A stretch of DNA of 64,000 bases from the NCBI RefSeq assembly GCF_943913915.1, contig NZ_CALUAA010000003.1, positions 62,001-126,000 on the forward strand. Direction: 5' to 3'. The notes below the pieces were generated by a model. The model did no database searches. It saw nothing but the letters and a program-made list of their open reading frames with translations, and was not told where the DNA came from. Positions 50,287 through 59,836 of this stretch are shown here, in pieces. The translations under genes and the position numbers were made by a program. Source of the DNA: an uncultured Peptoniphilus sp. (lineage in GTDB: Bacteria; Bacillota; Clostridia; Tissierellales; Peptoniphilaceae). Each line of letters opens with the position of its first letter. The stretch's first letter is position 1.

Positions 50287-52035
50287 ATGTTTACCATGAT
50301 CAAACGTATCGTTGATTGGACAGGTTCTTATAAAAAAAGATTTTACTGGGGCATCGTCTGGTCGTTATTAGAGAATTTCTTTATTGCGTTTCCCTTGATG
50401 GGAGCGGCTTATGTTCTGAACCTTATGCTGCAGGATACGGCAGGGCTCAGGAGTTTGCACACAAAGGAAGCTTTATGGGCGCTTTTGTTTATGGTTTTCT
50501 GTGTTTTAGGTCGTTTCTTCTTCTCCTTTCTGCGGGCTGTTTTTCAAGAAAGCATTGCTTATGAAAAAACAGCCGAGGAGCGCATCGAGATAGGCGATAT
50601 ATTAAAGCGAGTTTCCCTTGGCTTTTTTGATCGTCACAAGACCGGTGAAATTGCGGGAGCAGTTACAACCGACTTATCTGTTTTAGAATTGTATGCCATG
50701 AAGATGACGGATACGGTTATCGGAGCTTGTTTGCAGACTCTTGCCATGATTCTATGCATCCTTTTTTTCTCATGGAAAGTGGCAGCTGTTGCTTTAGTGG
50801 GTGTATTATGCTCTGCATTTTTCCAGCGCCGACTGGTGAAAGATAGCCGGGCAAACACAGCGGTGCGCCAGAAAGCCAATGATAGCATGATTAACGCAAC
50901 ACTCCAATTTATCCGTGGAATAACGGTTATTAAATCATATGGGAGATCAGGAAGCGCCGTTGCGGAACTACAAAAATCTTTTTCCGATCAACGTGACATC
51001 AACATCAAAATAGAAAATGCTTACATGTGGACGAACGGTCTTTATCAGTTAAGCCTAAAATTGACCTCCGTAGCAATCGCTTTTATGGTATGCCTTCAAA
51101 CCATTCACGGTGAAATTTCTCTGCCTATCATGCTCATGATAGTGATCTTTTCATTTGTTATGTTTGCTCGTTTGGAAACGGTAACCGATGCTTCTCACAC
51201 CTTGGAAATGATGCGAGCAGCGCTGGACAAACTTCAAACAATTAAGACGGCAAACTATATCGACGAAGATTCAAAAGACATCGTTTTAAACAATTTTGAT
51301 ATTTCTTATCAGAACGTATCTTTCGCTTACGATCACAAAAATGTTATCGAGAATGTGAGCTTTTCTCTTCCCGAAAATTCAACTTTAGCCATCGTGGGAC
51401 CCTCCGGTTCCGGTAAAACAACACTCTGTAATTTGCTTGCCAGATTCTATGATGTCAATCATGGGTCTATTTCTATCGATGGACATGATATCAGAGAAAT
51501 GACTTGTGATACTCTGCTGCAATATATTTCGATCGTTTTTCAGCATGTCTATCTGTTTCATGACACGATATTGAACAACATTCGTTTCGGCAGACCGGAA
51601 GCCAGCATCGAGGAGATTAAGGAAGCTGCCAAAAAGGCCGCTTGTCATGAATTTATTGAGAATTTACCAAACGGCTATAACACGATGCTTGGCGAAGGCG
51701 GATCGACACTTTCAGGAGGAGAAAAACAACGCTTATCCATTGCTCGTGCAATACTAAAAGATGCACCTATCGTTATATTAGATGAAGCAACTGCCAGTGT
51801 TGATCCTGAAAACGAGCATTTAATTCAACAAGCCATATCCGCTTTGGTCAAAGGAAAAACATTGATCGTTATTGCCCACAGGCTAAACACAATACAGTTC
51901 GCTGACAATATTTTAGTTATAGACCAAGGAAAGCTGGTACAGCAGGGAACGCATGAACAGTTAATAGAAGAAGAAGGAATATATAAAGATTTCCAGAAAA
52001 TACTCAATAAGACAAGTAACTGGCAACTCAGTTGA
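50287..52035 (+). CDS. ABC transporter, fused permease/ATPase (YbtQ/IrtB-like), second of pair
   Basis: The 582-residue protein mirrors its neighbour: a six-helix membrane domain (VWSLLENFFIAFPLMGAAYV; FMVFCVLGRFFFSFLRAVF), then an ATPase with Walker A GPSGSGKTT, the signature LSGGEKQR, Walker B IVILDEATAS and switch IAHRLNT. Both ATP sites of the predicted heterodimer look complete. It starts directly after the upstream stop, with AAAGGAG inside the upstream gene, and ends the cassette before a strong terminator. Confidence 0.88.
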   Translation: MFTMIKRIVDWTGSYKKRFYWGIVWSLLENFFIAFPLMGAAYVLNLMLQDTAGLRSLHTKEALWALLFMVFCVLGRFFFSFLRAVFQESIAYEKTAEERIEIGDILKRVSLGFFDRHKTGEIAGAVTTDLSVLELYAMKMTDTVIGACLQTLAMILCILFFSWKVAAVALVGVLCSAFFQRRLVKDSRANTAVRQKANDSMINATLQFIRGITVIKSYGRSGSAVAELQKSFSDQRDINIKIENAYMWTNGLYQLSLKLTSVAIAFMVCLQTIHGEISLPIMLMIVIFSFVMFARLETVTDASHTLEMMRAALDKLQTIKTANYIDEDSKDIVLNNFDISYQNVSFAYDHKNVIENVSFSLPENSTLAIVGPSGSGKTTLCNLLARFYDVNHGSISIDGHDIREMTCDTLLQYISIVFQHVYLFHDTILNNIRFGRPEASIEEIKEAAKKAACHEFIENLPNGYNTMLGEGGSTLSGGEKQRLSIARAILKDAPIVILDEATASVDPENEHLIQQAISALVKGKTLIVIAHRLNTIQFADNILVIDQGKLVQQGTHEQLIEEEGIYKDFQKILNKTSNWQLS

Positions 52036-52072
52036 ACAAATTTATTTTAATTTAGCAACTTCAATTATTATT

Positions 52073-52122
52073 AAAAGGGGGACTCCTGCATGCTCATGTT
52101 TGCAGTCAGTCCCTTTTGTTTT
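52073..52122 (+). terminator. Terminator at the end of the transporter cassette
   Basis: AAAAGGGGGACT and AGTCCCTTTT arms with an inner CTGCA/TGCAG stem are followed by a T-rich tail. Confidence 0.85.
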
Positions 52123-52138
52123 AGGGTTAGCGCATTAG

Positions 52139-52190
52139 TTTTCGTACCTCTTGTTCATTTTCGTAACTCTGAGTATGAGTTTCGTACCCT
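52139..52190 (+). repeat. Three short direct repeats, TTTCGTA(A/C)C
   Basis: TTTCGTACC, TTTCGTAAC and TTTCGTACC occur at 52140, 52159 and 52180, about two helix turns apart, just after the cassette terminator. They may be protein-binding iterons or mobile-element end sequence. Confidence 0.4.
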
Positions 52191-52230
52191 AAGCGGCTGT
52201 GCCGTTAAAATGTATAAAATTTATTGTTTT

Positions 52231-53776
52231 GTTCTCGTGAATATGCACATGAGCGACACACTCGGTGGATGGGACTTCTGGGATGAACAGTATAATGAAA
52301 CCTCGGACACAACTCGTTTCGTAAACCGAGGTGAAGTGACAAAGAGAACCTTTGGCAAGAAGGATGCACAGATTCTTGAAATCAACAGTAAAACAGGTCT
52401 TTATCCTCTTTATGTCACATATAGCTGCTACAGAACAAAGCTTGATGCATTGGGGGATAAAAAGCTGTCTCTTGAAAAAAAGCAGGCACTCTGGAACAAG
52501 GCTGTTGAAGAGAATGTATTTGTCATCTGTAAAACACCAATATCGAAGGCAATCACCAACAGAACACTTACAGGGTATAGCAAGTAAAAGGTAAATGCCC
52601 ATTGCTTTGATGACCTATCAAATACTATAAGAAATAAACCCGATCAGTTCCGCAAACGTGTGCTCCGTGGAAACTTCTGGGGAAAGGAGTAGGTGAAATG
52701 AATTTGATGCCGTAGTTGGAAATCTGTCATATTAGGAAGAAGGAGCAAACAATAATAAGAAAGCTCCTATCTATCCTTATTTCTGGGATGGCGCTACTGC
52801 TATATCTAAAGTGGTGTCTTTAATTATGCCGGCTCGTTTCTTGTTTTATGCTGGTCAAATAGCTAAAATTTGGAACAAGAAAATGCTAGATGACTCGCAT
52901 TTAACAGTGATAGGTTATTTTGGTGATTCAAAGGATGTATTCCCATCTGTTGGTATCAAAGGCGGTGTAGCTATTCTTTTAAGCGATGACTATACTGATT
53001 ATGGATCTATTAAAAAGTTCATTCCTAATGAATTGCTAAGATCGTTTTCACAGCATTTCCATAAAATGTTAAATACAACCTATCGTCTATTATGTATGGA
53101 GGTCGTTCAGACCTCAAATTTAATGATTGTTTCTTAAAGGCTCATCCTGATTCGGCTGATGCAAGAATTAGGGCAATTCAGAAAAAATATCCTGATGTAA
53201 CTTCTTTATCTACTAATGAAGAATTTGAACTTAAATCTTCTTCATTTGATGTGATTGATTTTGCCTTTTCCGATAAGTCCAAAGCTTGCGTAAGCCATTA
53301 CAAGCTTTTAAGTTTATTAGAAGGAAAACGAGTATATCGATGTATTGAAAGAAAGTATAAGACTCCTAGATATCTAGAAAATAATAATATCGATAAATTC
53401 AAAGTTTTTGTTCCTGAATCAAACGGCTCTGGTGCTTTTGGTGAAACACTTAGCACCTCAGGAGTTGCTATTCTGGGAGAATCTGCAACACCAACATTTA
53501 TTAGTATTGGATGCCTAGATACGGAGCTAGCAGCTCAGAACCTTTTGAAATATGTAAAAAACTAAATTTACTAGAGCCCTACTGGGTCTTTGCAAGAAAA
53601 CACAGCATAACCCTGTCGGTAATTGGTCATATATTCCAATTCAAGATTTTACTTCTAAATCCGACATCGATTGGACTGACTCTATTGCAAGTATCGATAA
53701 ACAATCCTTCTCAAGATATAAACTTTCCGCAGAAGAAATAGCTTTTATTGATACACAAGTTCAACCTATGGAATAA
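52231..53776 (+). pseudogene. Eco57I-type DNA methyltransferase remnant
   Basis: Pieces in several frames follow Eco57I-like restriction-methylase proteins: RFVNRGEVTKRTFGKKDAQI, ILEINSKTGLYPLYVTYS, VFVICKTPISKAITNRTL, PIYPYFWDGATAISKVVS, LIMPARFLFYAGQI, and MYGGRSDLKFNDCFLKAHPD. The methylase motif normally read as GNPPYQ is here GNLSY-stop (52718-52735). Further breaks are a TAA at 52585-52587, a frameshift near 52690, another near 53095 and an A6-run frameshift near 53555, after which the tail continues to a stop at 53774-53776. No activity is expected. Confidence 0.7.
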
Positions 53777-53863
53777 CAACAAACAGCCCCAAGCGAATCA
53801 ACTGGTTTGGGACTGTTTCTCGTTTTTAAGATATAGCTTGCTACCCATTTTTGAGAAGCAAGT

Positions 53864-54483
53864 TTATTGGGATTTCCATGCTCCGTTGTCGGAAAGGTTC
53901 TGTAGGAGGATTTTCCTTGTGGTTTTGAACTCGTCACCGATAAAACCAAGCCTCAATAGAAAGCACCGGAAAGCGTACTTCTCATTATTCACAGGCTTTT
54001 CCTTTGCCAATATGCGTTTCTGTTCCCTGCTTATTTTACAAAGGGCAGAAATCAACTGTGTGTATGCTGTCACCTTATCAGGCTCAGGTATTGTGGCAAA
54101 CCAAGGAAATAAAACCTTATCCTTGGTTACCTCAATCGGAAGGCTGGCGTTATCTAGAGCATTTTTGATAAGGCTACTCTTGGCCGTAAACAGGTTGTTA
54201 AAGATATCAGTGTTCACACAATCGCTAGGTAAGGTAATGGTAAGTTCTGTGCCTTCCGGCTGTTCTGCGTGGTAGCCCTTCTGAGCGAGTTTTTCAAGCA
54301 CACGTTCCATATCAGCTGTGTTGGCTTCATCGTCATAGTCAAGGTTACCTTCACGGGTTACGGTGAAAATGCCCATCTCAAAAGCAAGGAAGGCACATAA
54401 AGGTATTTTGCCTTCGCCCCAGTAATTTCTTCAAGTGCCTTTACAAAAGACTTTCTGTCTTTGATGTTATATTTTATCATCAT
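53864..54483 (-). pseudogene. Conjugative-element 'virulence protein'-type gene, frameshifted
   Basis: From 54483 (behind AAGGAGG on the minus strand) the frame reads MIKYNIKDRKSFVKALEEIT and continues to about 54393, where one missing base shifts it; the other frame continues TREGNLDYDDEANTADMERV to the stop at 53864. Proteins with this pattern are common cargo of clostridial Tn1549-like conjugative elements and are often labelled 'virulence protein' without known function. It supports the view that the island is an eroded conjugative element. Confidence 0.65.
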
Positions 54484-54576
54484 GGTTTATGTACCTCCTT
54501 AATTTTGGTATGTACATATATCACTCTAAAGCTACAGAATAGCAAGTTATTAAACCACATAATAGTGACAAAGAAA

Positions 54577-54623
54577 AACCGACTACGCAGGAGCATTTTT
54601 ACTCTTGTGTAGTCGGTTGTTTT
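54577..54623. terminator. Hairpin at the right edge of the island
   Basis: AACCGACTAC and GTAGTCGGTT arms have T-rich tails on both strands. On the minus strand it is the first good terminator after pbp1A. Confidence 0.7.
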
Positions 54624-54708
54624 CGTTTCCATTTGAAGCCTTCGCTCAAAAATAATCGTTTTTCAGAAAATCCTTAAGTGAAATCCCCGAAGGAAACTCC
54701 TTTTTTGA

Positions 54709-57120
54709 TTATTGAGATTTTTTAGAAGAATTGCCGCTGCCGCTCTTTGAGTTGCCGGATCCCTGTCCGCTTTTGTTTGAGCTGTCGCTGCTCGAATTCT
54801 TGTCGTTATTATCGTTTTGATTATCAGTTTTCTTTGGAACTTTTTTCGGTTTCGGGGGAATGTTCCGGTAGAGTTTTTTAAGACCCTTGGGAGAAGTGCC
54901 CTCGGCGAAAATTTCCGTGTAACCGGCGACGGGGATATACTTCTTGTACAAGCCGTCTTCCGGCGCTGTAAAGTCCTTGTATTCCAAATCCTTGTGGACA
55001 TCGCGCATAATGGAGCGCCATAAATTGGCCGCCATACGGGAGTGGTCCCAAAGAGGCGTATTGTCGTCGTTACCGATCCAAACCGATGCGGTGTAGTAGG
55101 GAGTATAGCCTACAAACCAGCTGTCGCGCTTGCTGTTGGTCGTACCGGTTTTACCGGCGATGGCCTGTCCGCTGAAATTAGCGTAGGTACCTGTACCTCT
55201 TTTGACGACGCTCTCGAGCATGGAGGTCATGATATAGGCATTTTGCGGCGAGGTGATTTCGGTAGTTTCTCTTTCATTTTCAAAGATAACCTTTCCGGAT
55301 TTATCCGTAATCTTGTCGACGAAAGAAGGTTTAATAAACTGTCCTCCGTTGGGGAAGGTACTGAAAGCCCCCGCCATTTCCAGGGGACTGATGCCTACGG
55401 TCATGCCGCCCAGTGTAAGGGATGCCAGATTGACGTCGTTGTATTTTTGCGCATCGATATTGACGTAGCGCTCGTCGTCTTCCGGGGTGACGATGGATGA
55501 GATCTGCATCTTTTTCAGATTGTCGATCATCATACGGCTTGCCGCATTTTCGTCGCTTGCCAGGCTTTTCCCTACGAGAACAGCTCCTACGTTCGAAGAG
55601 TTACGAATCAGATTGCGTACCGTGGTATAGCCTTGATAACCTGTTGAGTTTTTCGGCCACCCGCCCGGGCGGGGAAGGTCGCGGTAGACATCGCCTGCCG
55701 TGCCGCCTTCGTTTAAAAGAGCGAGATAAGGCCCGATGGGCTTAATGGACGATCCCGGTTGTCTCGGGTTCTTTGCGCGGTTTAAAATATTATTTCCGCC
55801 GATGCCCCGTCCGCCGACAATGGCCACTACTTGGCCCGTCTGGTGATTCATAACGGTAATACCTACCTGCGGCTGAATGATGCCGTTTTTATCCGTGTGA
55901 CGACCGGGGAAGAAACTGTTTTGCGTCACTTTGTCTTCCAGAATTTTTTGAACATTTAAATCCAAAGGCGTTTCGATAACGAGACCGCCGTTATAGAGAA
56001 TGTTTTGAGCATCCTCTTCCTTATGACCCTGAGCCCGTAAAATAGCTAGAACCTCATCTTTTACAGCGTCCACATAATATGAGGAAATGCCCTTTGTCGT
56101 GCGAACCCCCAGATTTAAGTCGATGGGTTCGTTAATGGCATCTTTCATCGTGGATTCGTCGATCATGCCGAGAGAGTTCATTTTATGCAGAATGAGTTCC
56201 TGGCGCTTTTTACTGGTGGGATTGGGAATGGCCTTGCCGACGATGAGATCGCCGGATTTGATTTGATTTTCTTCGAAGGGGTCGATGAGTTCCGCTTCCG
56301 CCAGTCTTTCGGCGAGATCGCGGGTTTCTTCGCCTACTTCTTCTTCCTCCTCTGTCTTTTCAGTAGCGGGGACGAGGGCGAGGTCGATGGATTCCAGATC
56401 CTCGCCTTCCTCGATGGGCGCCACATTATAGGGGGTGTATTCCGAAGGGCGATTGGTAATGCCGACGATCATGGCGGATTCGGCCAGGGTAAGATCCTCT
56501 ACATCCTTATTGAAGAACGATTTGGCCGCTGCCTCTACGCCGATGGTGCCTTTAGAAAAGGCGGCGGAGTTGAGATAGGCTTCGAGAATTTGCTTTTTCG
56601 ACAAATTGCTCTCCAATTGGAAAGCGTAGTAAATATCTTGGAACTTTCTCGCATAGCTCTGAACGGGAGAAGTATACAAGTTTTTTGCCACCTGCATGGT
56701 AATGGTGGATCCCCCTTGGCTGATCTTCATGTTCTTCAAGTTTCTGATGGTGGCGGAAACGAGACGTCTGAAATCCACACCGCCGTGTTCGTAGAAGCGT
56801 TGGTCTTCAATGGCGACGGCAGCCTCTTGTAAATGCTCGGGCATTTGATCGATGGAGACCCATTGACTGTATTCGTTTTGAACAAGTCGCTCCACATTTT
56901 CGCCGTCTTTATCCCGCACCACCGATGTTTCGGCGATGGCGGCGCGTACATTTTTCGGATCGATTTCCGGTGATTCGCTGATGGCGGTAATGGCATAGGA
57001 AAAGGCAATGCCTACCAAAGTAATGCCCGCAATAATAAATAATAATAAGATGATTTTAAAGGCAGAGCTCCAGCGCAGAGTATTATCTTCGCGCCTCGTC
57101 TGTCCACTTTTTCTAGGCAT
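54709..57120 (-). CDS. Penicillin-binding protein 1A (bifunctional glycosyltransferase/transpeptidase)
   Basis: The 803-residue class A PBP builds and cross-links peptidoglycan. It has a short basic cytoplasmic tail, one transmembrane helix (about residues 21-45), a GT51 domain with catalytic Glu105 in EDQRFYEHGG and GGSTITMQ, and a penicillin-binding domain with the SxxK nucleophile (PGSSIKP, about residue 457), SSN (about 507) and KTGTT (about 655). The C-terminus is a Ser/Asn/Lys/Gly-rich tail of about 60 residues, seen in other Gram-positive PBP1 proteins. An extended -10 promoter, TGGTATAAT, lies at 57152-57144 on the minus strand. Confidence 0.93.
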   Translation of the reverse strand: MPRKSGQTRREDNTLRWSSAFKIILLLFIIAGITLVGIAFSYAITAISESPEIDPKNVRAAIAETSVVRDKDGENVERLVQNEYSQWVSIDQMPEHLQEAAVAIEDQRFYEHGGVDFRRLVSATIRNLKNMKISQGGSTITMQVAKNLYTSPVQSYARKFQDIYYAFQLESNLSKKQILEAYLNSAAFSKGTIGVEAAAKSFFNKDVEDLTLAESAMIVGITNRPSEYTPYNVAPIEEGEDLESIDLALVPATEKTEEEEEVGEETRDLAERLAEAELIDPFEENQIKSGDLIVGKAIPNPTSKKRQELILHKMNSLGMIDESTMKDAINEPIDLNLGVRTTKGISSYYVDAVKDEVLAILRAQGHKEEDAQNILYNGGLVIETPLDLNVQKILEDKVTQNSFFPGRHTDKNGIIQPQVGITVMNHQTGQVVAIVGGRGIGGNNILNRAKNPRQPGSSIKPIGPYLALLNEGGTAGDVYRDLPRPGGWPKNSTGYQGYTTVRNLIRNSSNVGAVLVGKSLASDENAASRMMIDNLKKMQISSIVTPEDDERYVNIDAQKYNDVNLASLTLGGMTVGISPLEMAGAFSTFPNGGQFIKPSFVDKITDKSGKVIFENERETTEITSPQNAYIMTSMLESVVKRGTGTYANFSGQAIAGKTGTTNSKRDSWFVGYTPYYTASVWIGNDDNTPLWDHSRMAANLWRSIMRDVHKDLEYKDFTAPEDGLYKKYIPVAGYTEIFAEGTSPKGLKKLYRNIPPKPKKVPKKTDNQNDNNDKNSSSDSSNKSGQGSGNSKSGSGNSSKKSQ

Positions 57121-57143
57121 AGAAACCTCCTTTATAATGTCTT

Positions 57144-57152
57144 ATTATACCA
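57144..57152 (-). promoter_or_regulatory. Extended -10 promoter element of the PBP1A gene
   Basis: On the minus strand TGGTATAAT lies 24-32 bp before the ATG. No clear -35 is seen, as is common for extended -10 promoters. Confidence 0.5.
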
Positions 57153-57339
57153 AAAGGTGCCTTGAAGAGTAGGGGGTTTCCTACAAATTCCAAAGCTTAG
57201 ATAAAAAATACTTTTCATCTTAAAATGTCAGGATAACCAAAACAATTATCCGCTACTTTTGTGAAAATATGATGAGGTCTAAAGAGTTTAAGGGAGTTTA
57301 TGTGAAATATGATATAATCTAAACGTTTGGAGGGATTCT

Positions 57340-58257
57340 ATGTACAGTGGGTATATTACCGATGTTAAAGGCATTGCCGTGGGACATGCCGAAGATCTTG
57401 AAAAAGGAACGGGTGTCACGGTGATTTTGCCGCCGAAAGGCAATACGGCAGGCGTCGATGTAAGAGGCGGCGCACCGGGTACTCGGGAATGTGTGCTCTT
57501 AAATCCGACTTACGCCGTAGATGAAGTTCACGCTTTCGTCTTAAGCGGCGGCTCCGCATACGGACTGGAAGCGGCGAGCGGTGTTATGCGAGGTCTCAGA
57601 GAAGACGGTATCGGATTTGAGGTAGGCGTGGGCGTCGTGCCCATTGTGTCGTCGGCGGTTTTATTCGATCTCACCTATAAATCCCAAGACGCCTGGCCCG
57701 ATATGGCCATGGGGCTTGACGCTTACAAACGAGCGAGCCTAGAGGAAAAAAGACAGGGCATCGTCGGCGCGGGAACGGGCGCCACGGTAGCCAAGAGTAT
57801 GGGGGTGGAGCATGCCGTAAAATCCGGTGTAGGAAGTGCCTCTATAAAAGTCGGGAACGTTACATTTGGTGCCATGGTGGCCTTAAATGCCTTCGGCAAT
57901 ATTTACGATGTAGAAAATAAGAAGTGGCTCGCCGAGCCCGTAGTGGACGGAAAAGCTATTTCTATTGAAGAAGCCCTTGCCAAAGGGCGAGTAGATTTTG
58001 AAAAGGGCAAACATCAAAACACCACCCTCGCCGTCGTGGCAACCGACGGGACGTTTTCTAAAACCGAACTTTGTAAATTGGCATCCATTAGCCACAACGG
58101 ATTGGCACGATCTATCGTGCCCGTACACACATCATTAGACGGCGACACGATCTTTACAGTGGCCACCAATGAAAAAGAATGCGACGTGCAAATGGCGGAA
58201 CTCTACATGCCGAAAGTACTTGCGCAGGCTGTGGCCAATGCTCTTTTAAGTAGTTGA
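57340..58257 (+). CDS. P1 (S58, DmpA-like) family peptidase
   Basis: The 305-residue protein has the family blocks VRGGAPGTRE, FVLSGGSAYGLEAASGVM, VGAGTGATVAKSMG, FGAMVALNAFGNI, and HQNTTLAVVATDGTFSK, where self-cleavage creates the N-terminal nucleophile in this fold. DmpA-type enzymes release N-terminal residues from short peptides, including D-residues or beta-peptides in some cases. No signal peptide is seen. A TATAAT at 57313-57318 and a TTGGAGGG ribosome site precede it. Peptide use fits an amino-acid-fermenting host. Confidence 0.87.
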   Translation: MYSGYITDVKGIAVGHAEDLEKGTGVTVILPPKGNTAGVDVRGGAPGTRECVLLNPTYAVDEVHAFVLSGGSAYGLEAASGVMRGLREDGIGFEVGVGVVPIVSSAVLFDLTYKSQDAWPDMAMGLDAYKRASLEEKRQGIVGAGTGATVAKSMGVEHAVKSGVGSASIKVGNVTFGAMVALNAFGNIYDVENKKWLAEPVVDGKAISIEEALAKGRVDFEKGKHQNTTLAVVATDGTFSKTELCKLASISHNGLARSIVPVHTSLDGDTIFTVATNEKECDVQMAELYMPKVLAQAVANALLSS

Positions 58258-58291
58258 CCGGCATCCTTGTGAGCCGGATCGGAGGTAACAA

Positions 58292-59041
58292 TTGAAGAAA
58301 AAATCTAATAAACTATCGACACGTCAGATCGTCATTATCGGCATTCTAGGTGCCATTACCGTGGTGCTCGGCATGACGCCTTTAGGCTTTGTGCCCATCG
58401 GGCCCTTAAATGCCACGACCATGCATATTCCCGTGTTAATTGCGGCCTTTATTGAAGGGCCCGTAGTGGGCGCCTTCGTAGGACTTATATTCGGCTTAAG
58501 CTCTCTTTTTAACGCCATTACGCGGCCTACGCCTATATCCTTCGTGTTTTATAATCCCCTAATATCCATTGCGCCCCGTATTTTATTGGGTCTTATTGCC
58601 TACGTCCTCTTCGCCACCTTTAAGCGCATCGACGGCAAGCGATTGAAAGTCTTGGGCATGGTCGCCTGGGTAGCGGTGATCGCCTTTTTAATTGCAGGTA
58701 TTGTAAAAAATATGAGTGCGGGAGAAACGGGCCCGGGCTTTTTTCTGAACATTGCCTTTCTTCTCCTCTCTCTCGGCCTTTTATACCTACTCTTCCGCTC
58801 GGAAGCGAAGAGTTCCGCGGTGGTCTTGGCGTCGTTTCTCGCTACGGTGATCCACTCCGCCATGGTGATGACGGGTATTTATGTTTTCTTCGCCGAGCGT
58901 TTTGTAGAGGCCATGGGCGCGTCTCAAGAGCTCGTGAATACAGTGATCTTCGGCACTATCGTTACATCGGGGGTGCCGGAGGGTATTATTGCAACCATCG
59001 TCTCTACCGGTGTGGTGAGCGCGTGGTATGCTAAAAAATAA
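58292..59041 (+). CDS. ECF transporter S component, probably for pantothenate
   Basis: The start codon is TTG behind CGGAGGT. The 249-residue membrane protein has about six helices with the S-component pattern LSTRQIVIIGILGAITVVLG, MHIPVLIAAFIEGPVVGAFV and NPLISIAPRILLG. It is followed after 21 bp by coaX, so pantothenate uptake (PanT-like) is the most likely role, by context. It would use the shared EcfA1-A2-T module encoded at 19.6-22.1 kb, since no ATPase is adjacent. Confidence 0.75.
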   Translation: MKKKSNKLSTRQIVIIGILGAITVVLGMTPLGFVPIGPLNATTMHIPVLIAAFIEGPVVGAFVGLIFGLSSLFNAITRPTPISFVFYNPLISIAPRILLGLIAYVLFATFKRIDGKRLKVLGMVAWVAVIAFLIAGIVKNMSAGETGPGFFLNIAFLLLSLGLLYLLFRSEAKSSAVVLASFLATVIHSAMVMTGIYVFFAERFVEAMGASQELVNTVIFGTIVTSGVPEGIIATIVSTGVVSAWYAKK

Positions 59042-59062
59042 ATCGAAAGAAACAGGTGAAAT

Positions 59063-59836
59063 ATGTTATTAGCAATTGATGTAGGAAATACAAATATCGT
59101 CTTCGGTGCCTTTAAAGGCAAGGAACTGATCCACGACTGGCGGATTTCATCGGATCAAAAAAAGACCAGCGATGAATTCGGCATGTTGGTGACGGAAATG
59201 CTCGCCAATGTTCAATTAAAGCCTGTGGATATTGAAGCGGTGATTATGTCTTCGGTGGTGCCGAACATTATGCATACCATGCAGAACATGATCGTAAAGT
59301 ATTTCCATCAATACCCGATGATCGTCGGTGCAGGCGTGAAGACCGGCATCAATATCCGCTATGATAATCCGAAAGAAGTGGGTGCCGATCGCATCGTGAA
59401 CGCCGTCGCCGCTCTGGAACGCTACGGCGGGCCCTGTATTATTATCGATCTCGGAACGGCCATCACCTTTTGCGTCGTGGACGACAAGAAAAATTATTTA
59501 GGCGGGCTTATTCTACCGGGTATCAGTATTTCCGCCGAGGCCCTCGTATCGAGAACGTCGAAGCTTCCGAAGATCGAAATCATCAAGCCCGAAAAAGTTA
59601 TCGGCAAGACTACGGTAAGCAGCATGCAAAACGGCCTCTATTACGGTTTTTCAACTATGATCGACGGCATCGTAAAACATATTTGCGGTGAAATTCAAAT
59701 GGATCCTTCCGATGTGCACGTCATCGCAACCGGCGGTTTTTCCAATCTACTCGTCTCCGACAGCGAATACGATATTATTATCGATCGCGATCTTACCATG
59801 GACGGGCTGCGTATCCTGTACGATTTGAATAACTGA
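59063..59836 (+). CDS. coaX: Type III pantothenate kinase
   Basis: CoaX phosphorylates pantothenate in the first step of coenzyme A synthesis. The 257-residue ASKHA-fold protein has the N-terminal phosphate loop LLAIDVGNTNIVFG, SSVVPNIMHTM, NPKEVGADRIVNAVAALERY and the IIDLGTAITFCVVD block. It needs a monovalent cation in known members. The gene is followed directly by dus, whose ATG overlaps the coaX stop by one base. Confidence 0.94.
   Translation: MLLAIDVGNTNIVFGAFKGKELIHDWRISSDQKKTSDEFGMLVTEMLANVQLKPVDIEAVIMSSVVPNIMHTMQNMIVKYFHQYPMIVGAGVKTGINIRYDNPKEVGADRIVNAVAALERYGGPCIIIDLGTAITFCVVDDKKNYLGGLILPGISISAEALVSRTSKLPKIEIIKPEKVIGKTTVSSMQNGLYYGFSTMIDGIVKHICGEIQMDPSDVHVIATGGFSNLLVSDSEYDIIIDRDLTMDGLRILYDLNN

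Noticed and set aside
44631..52035. Drug-efflux or bacteriocin export cassette
   Set aside because: The fused ABC pair alone could be an exporter, but the dedicated ECF importer and the YbtA-like regulator in the same unit make uptake more likely. No bacteriocin-like small frame or peptidase domain is seen.
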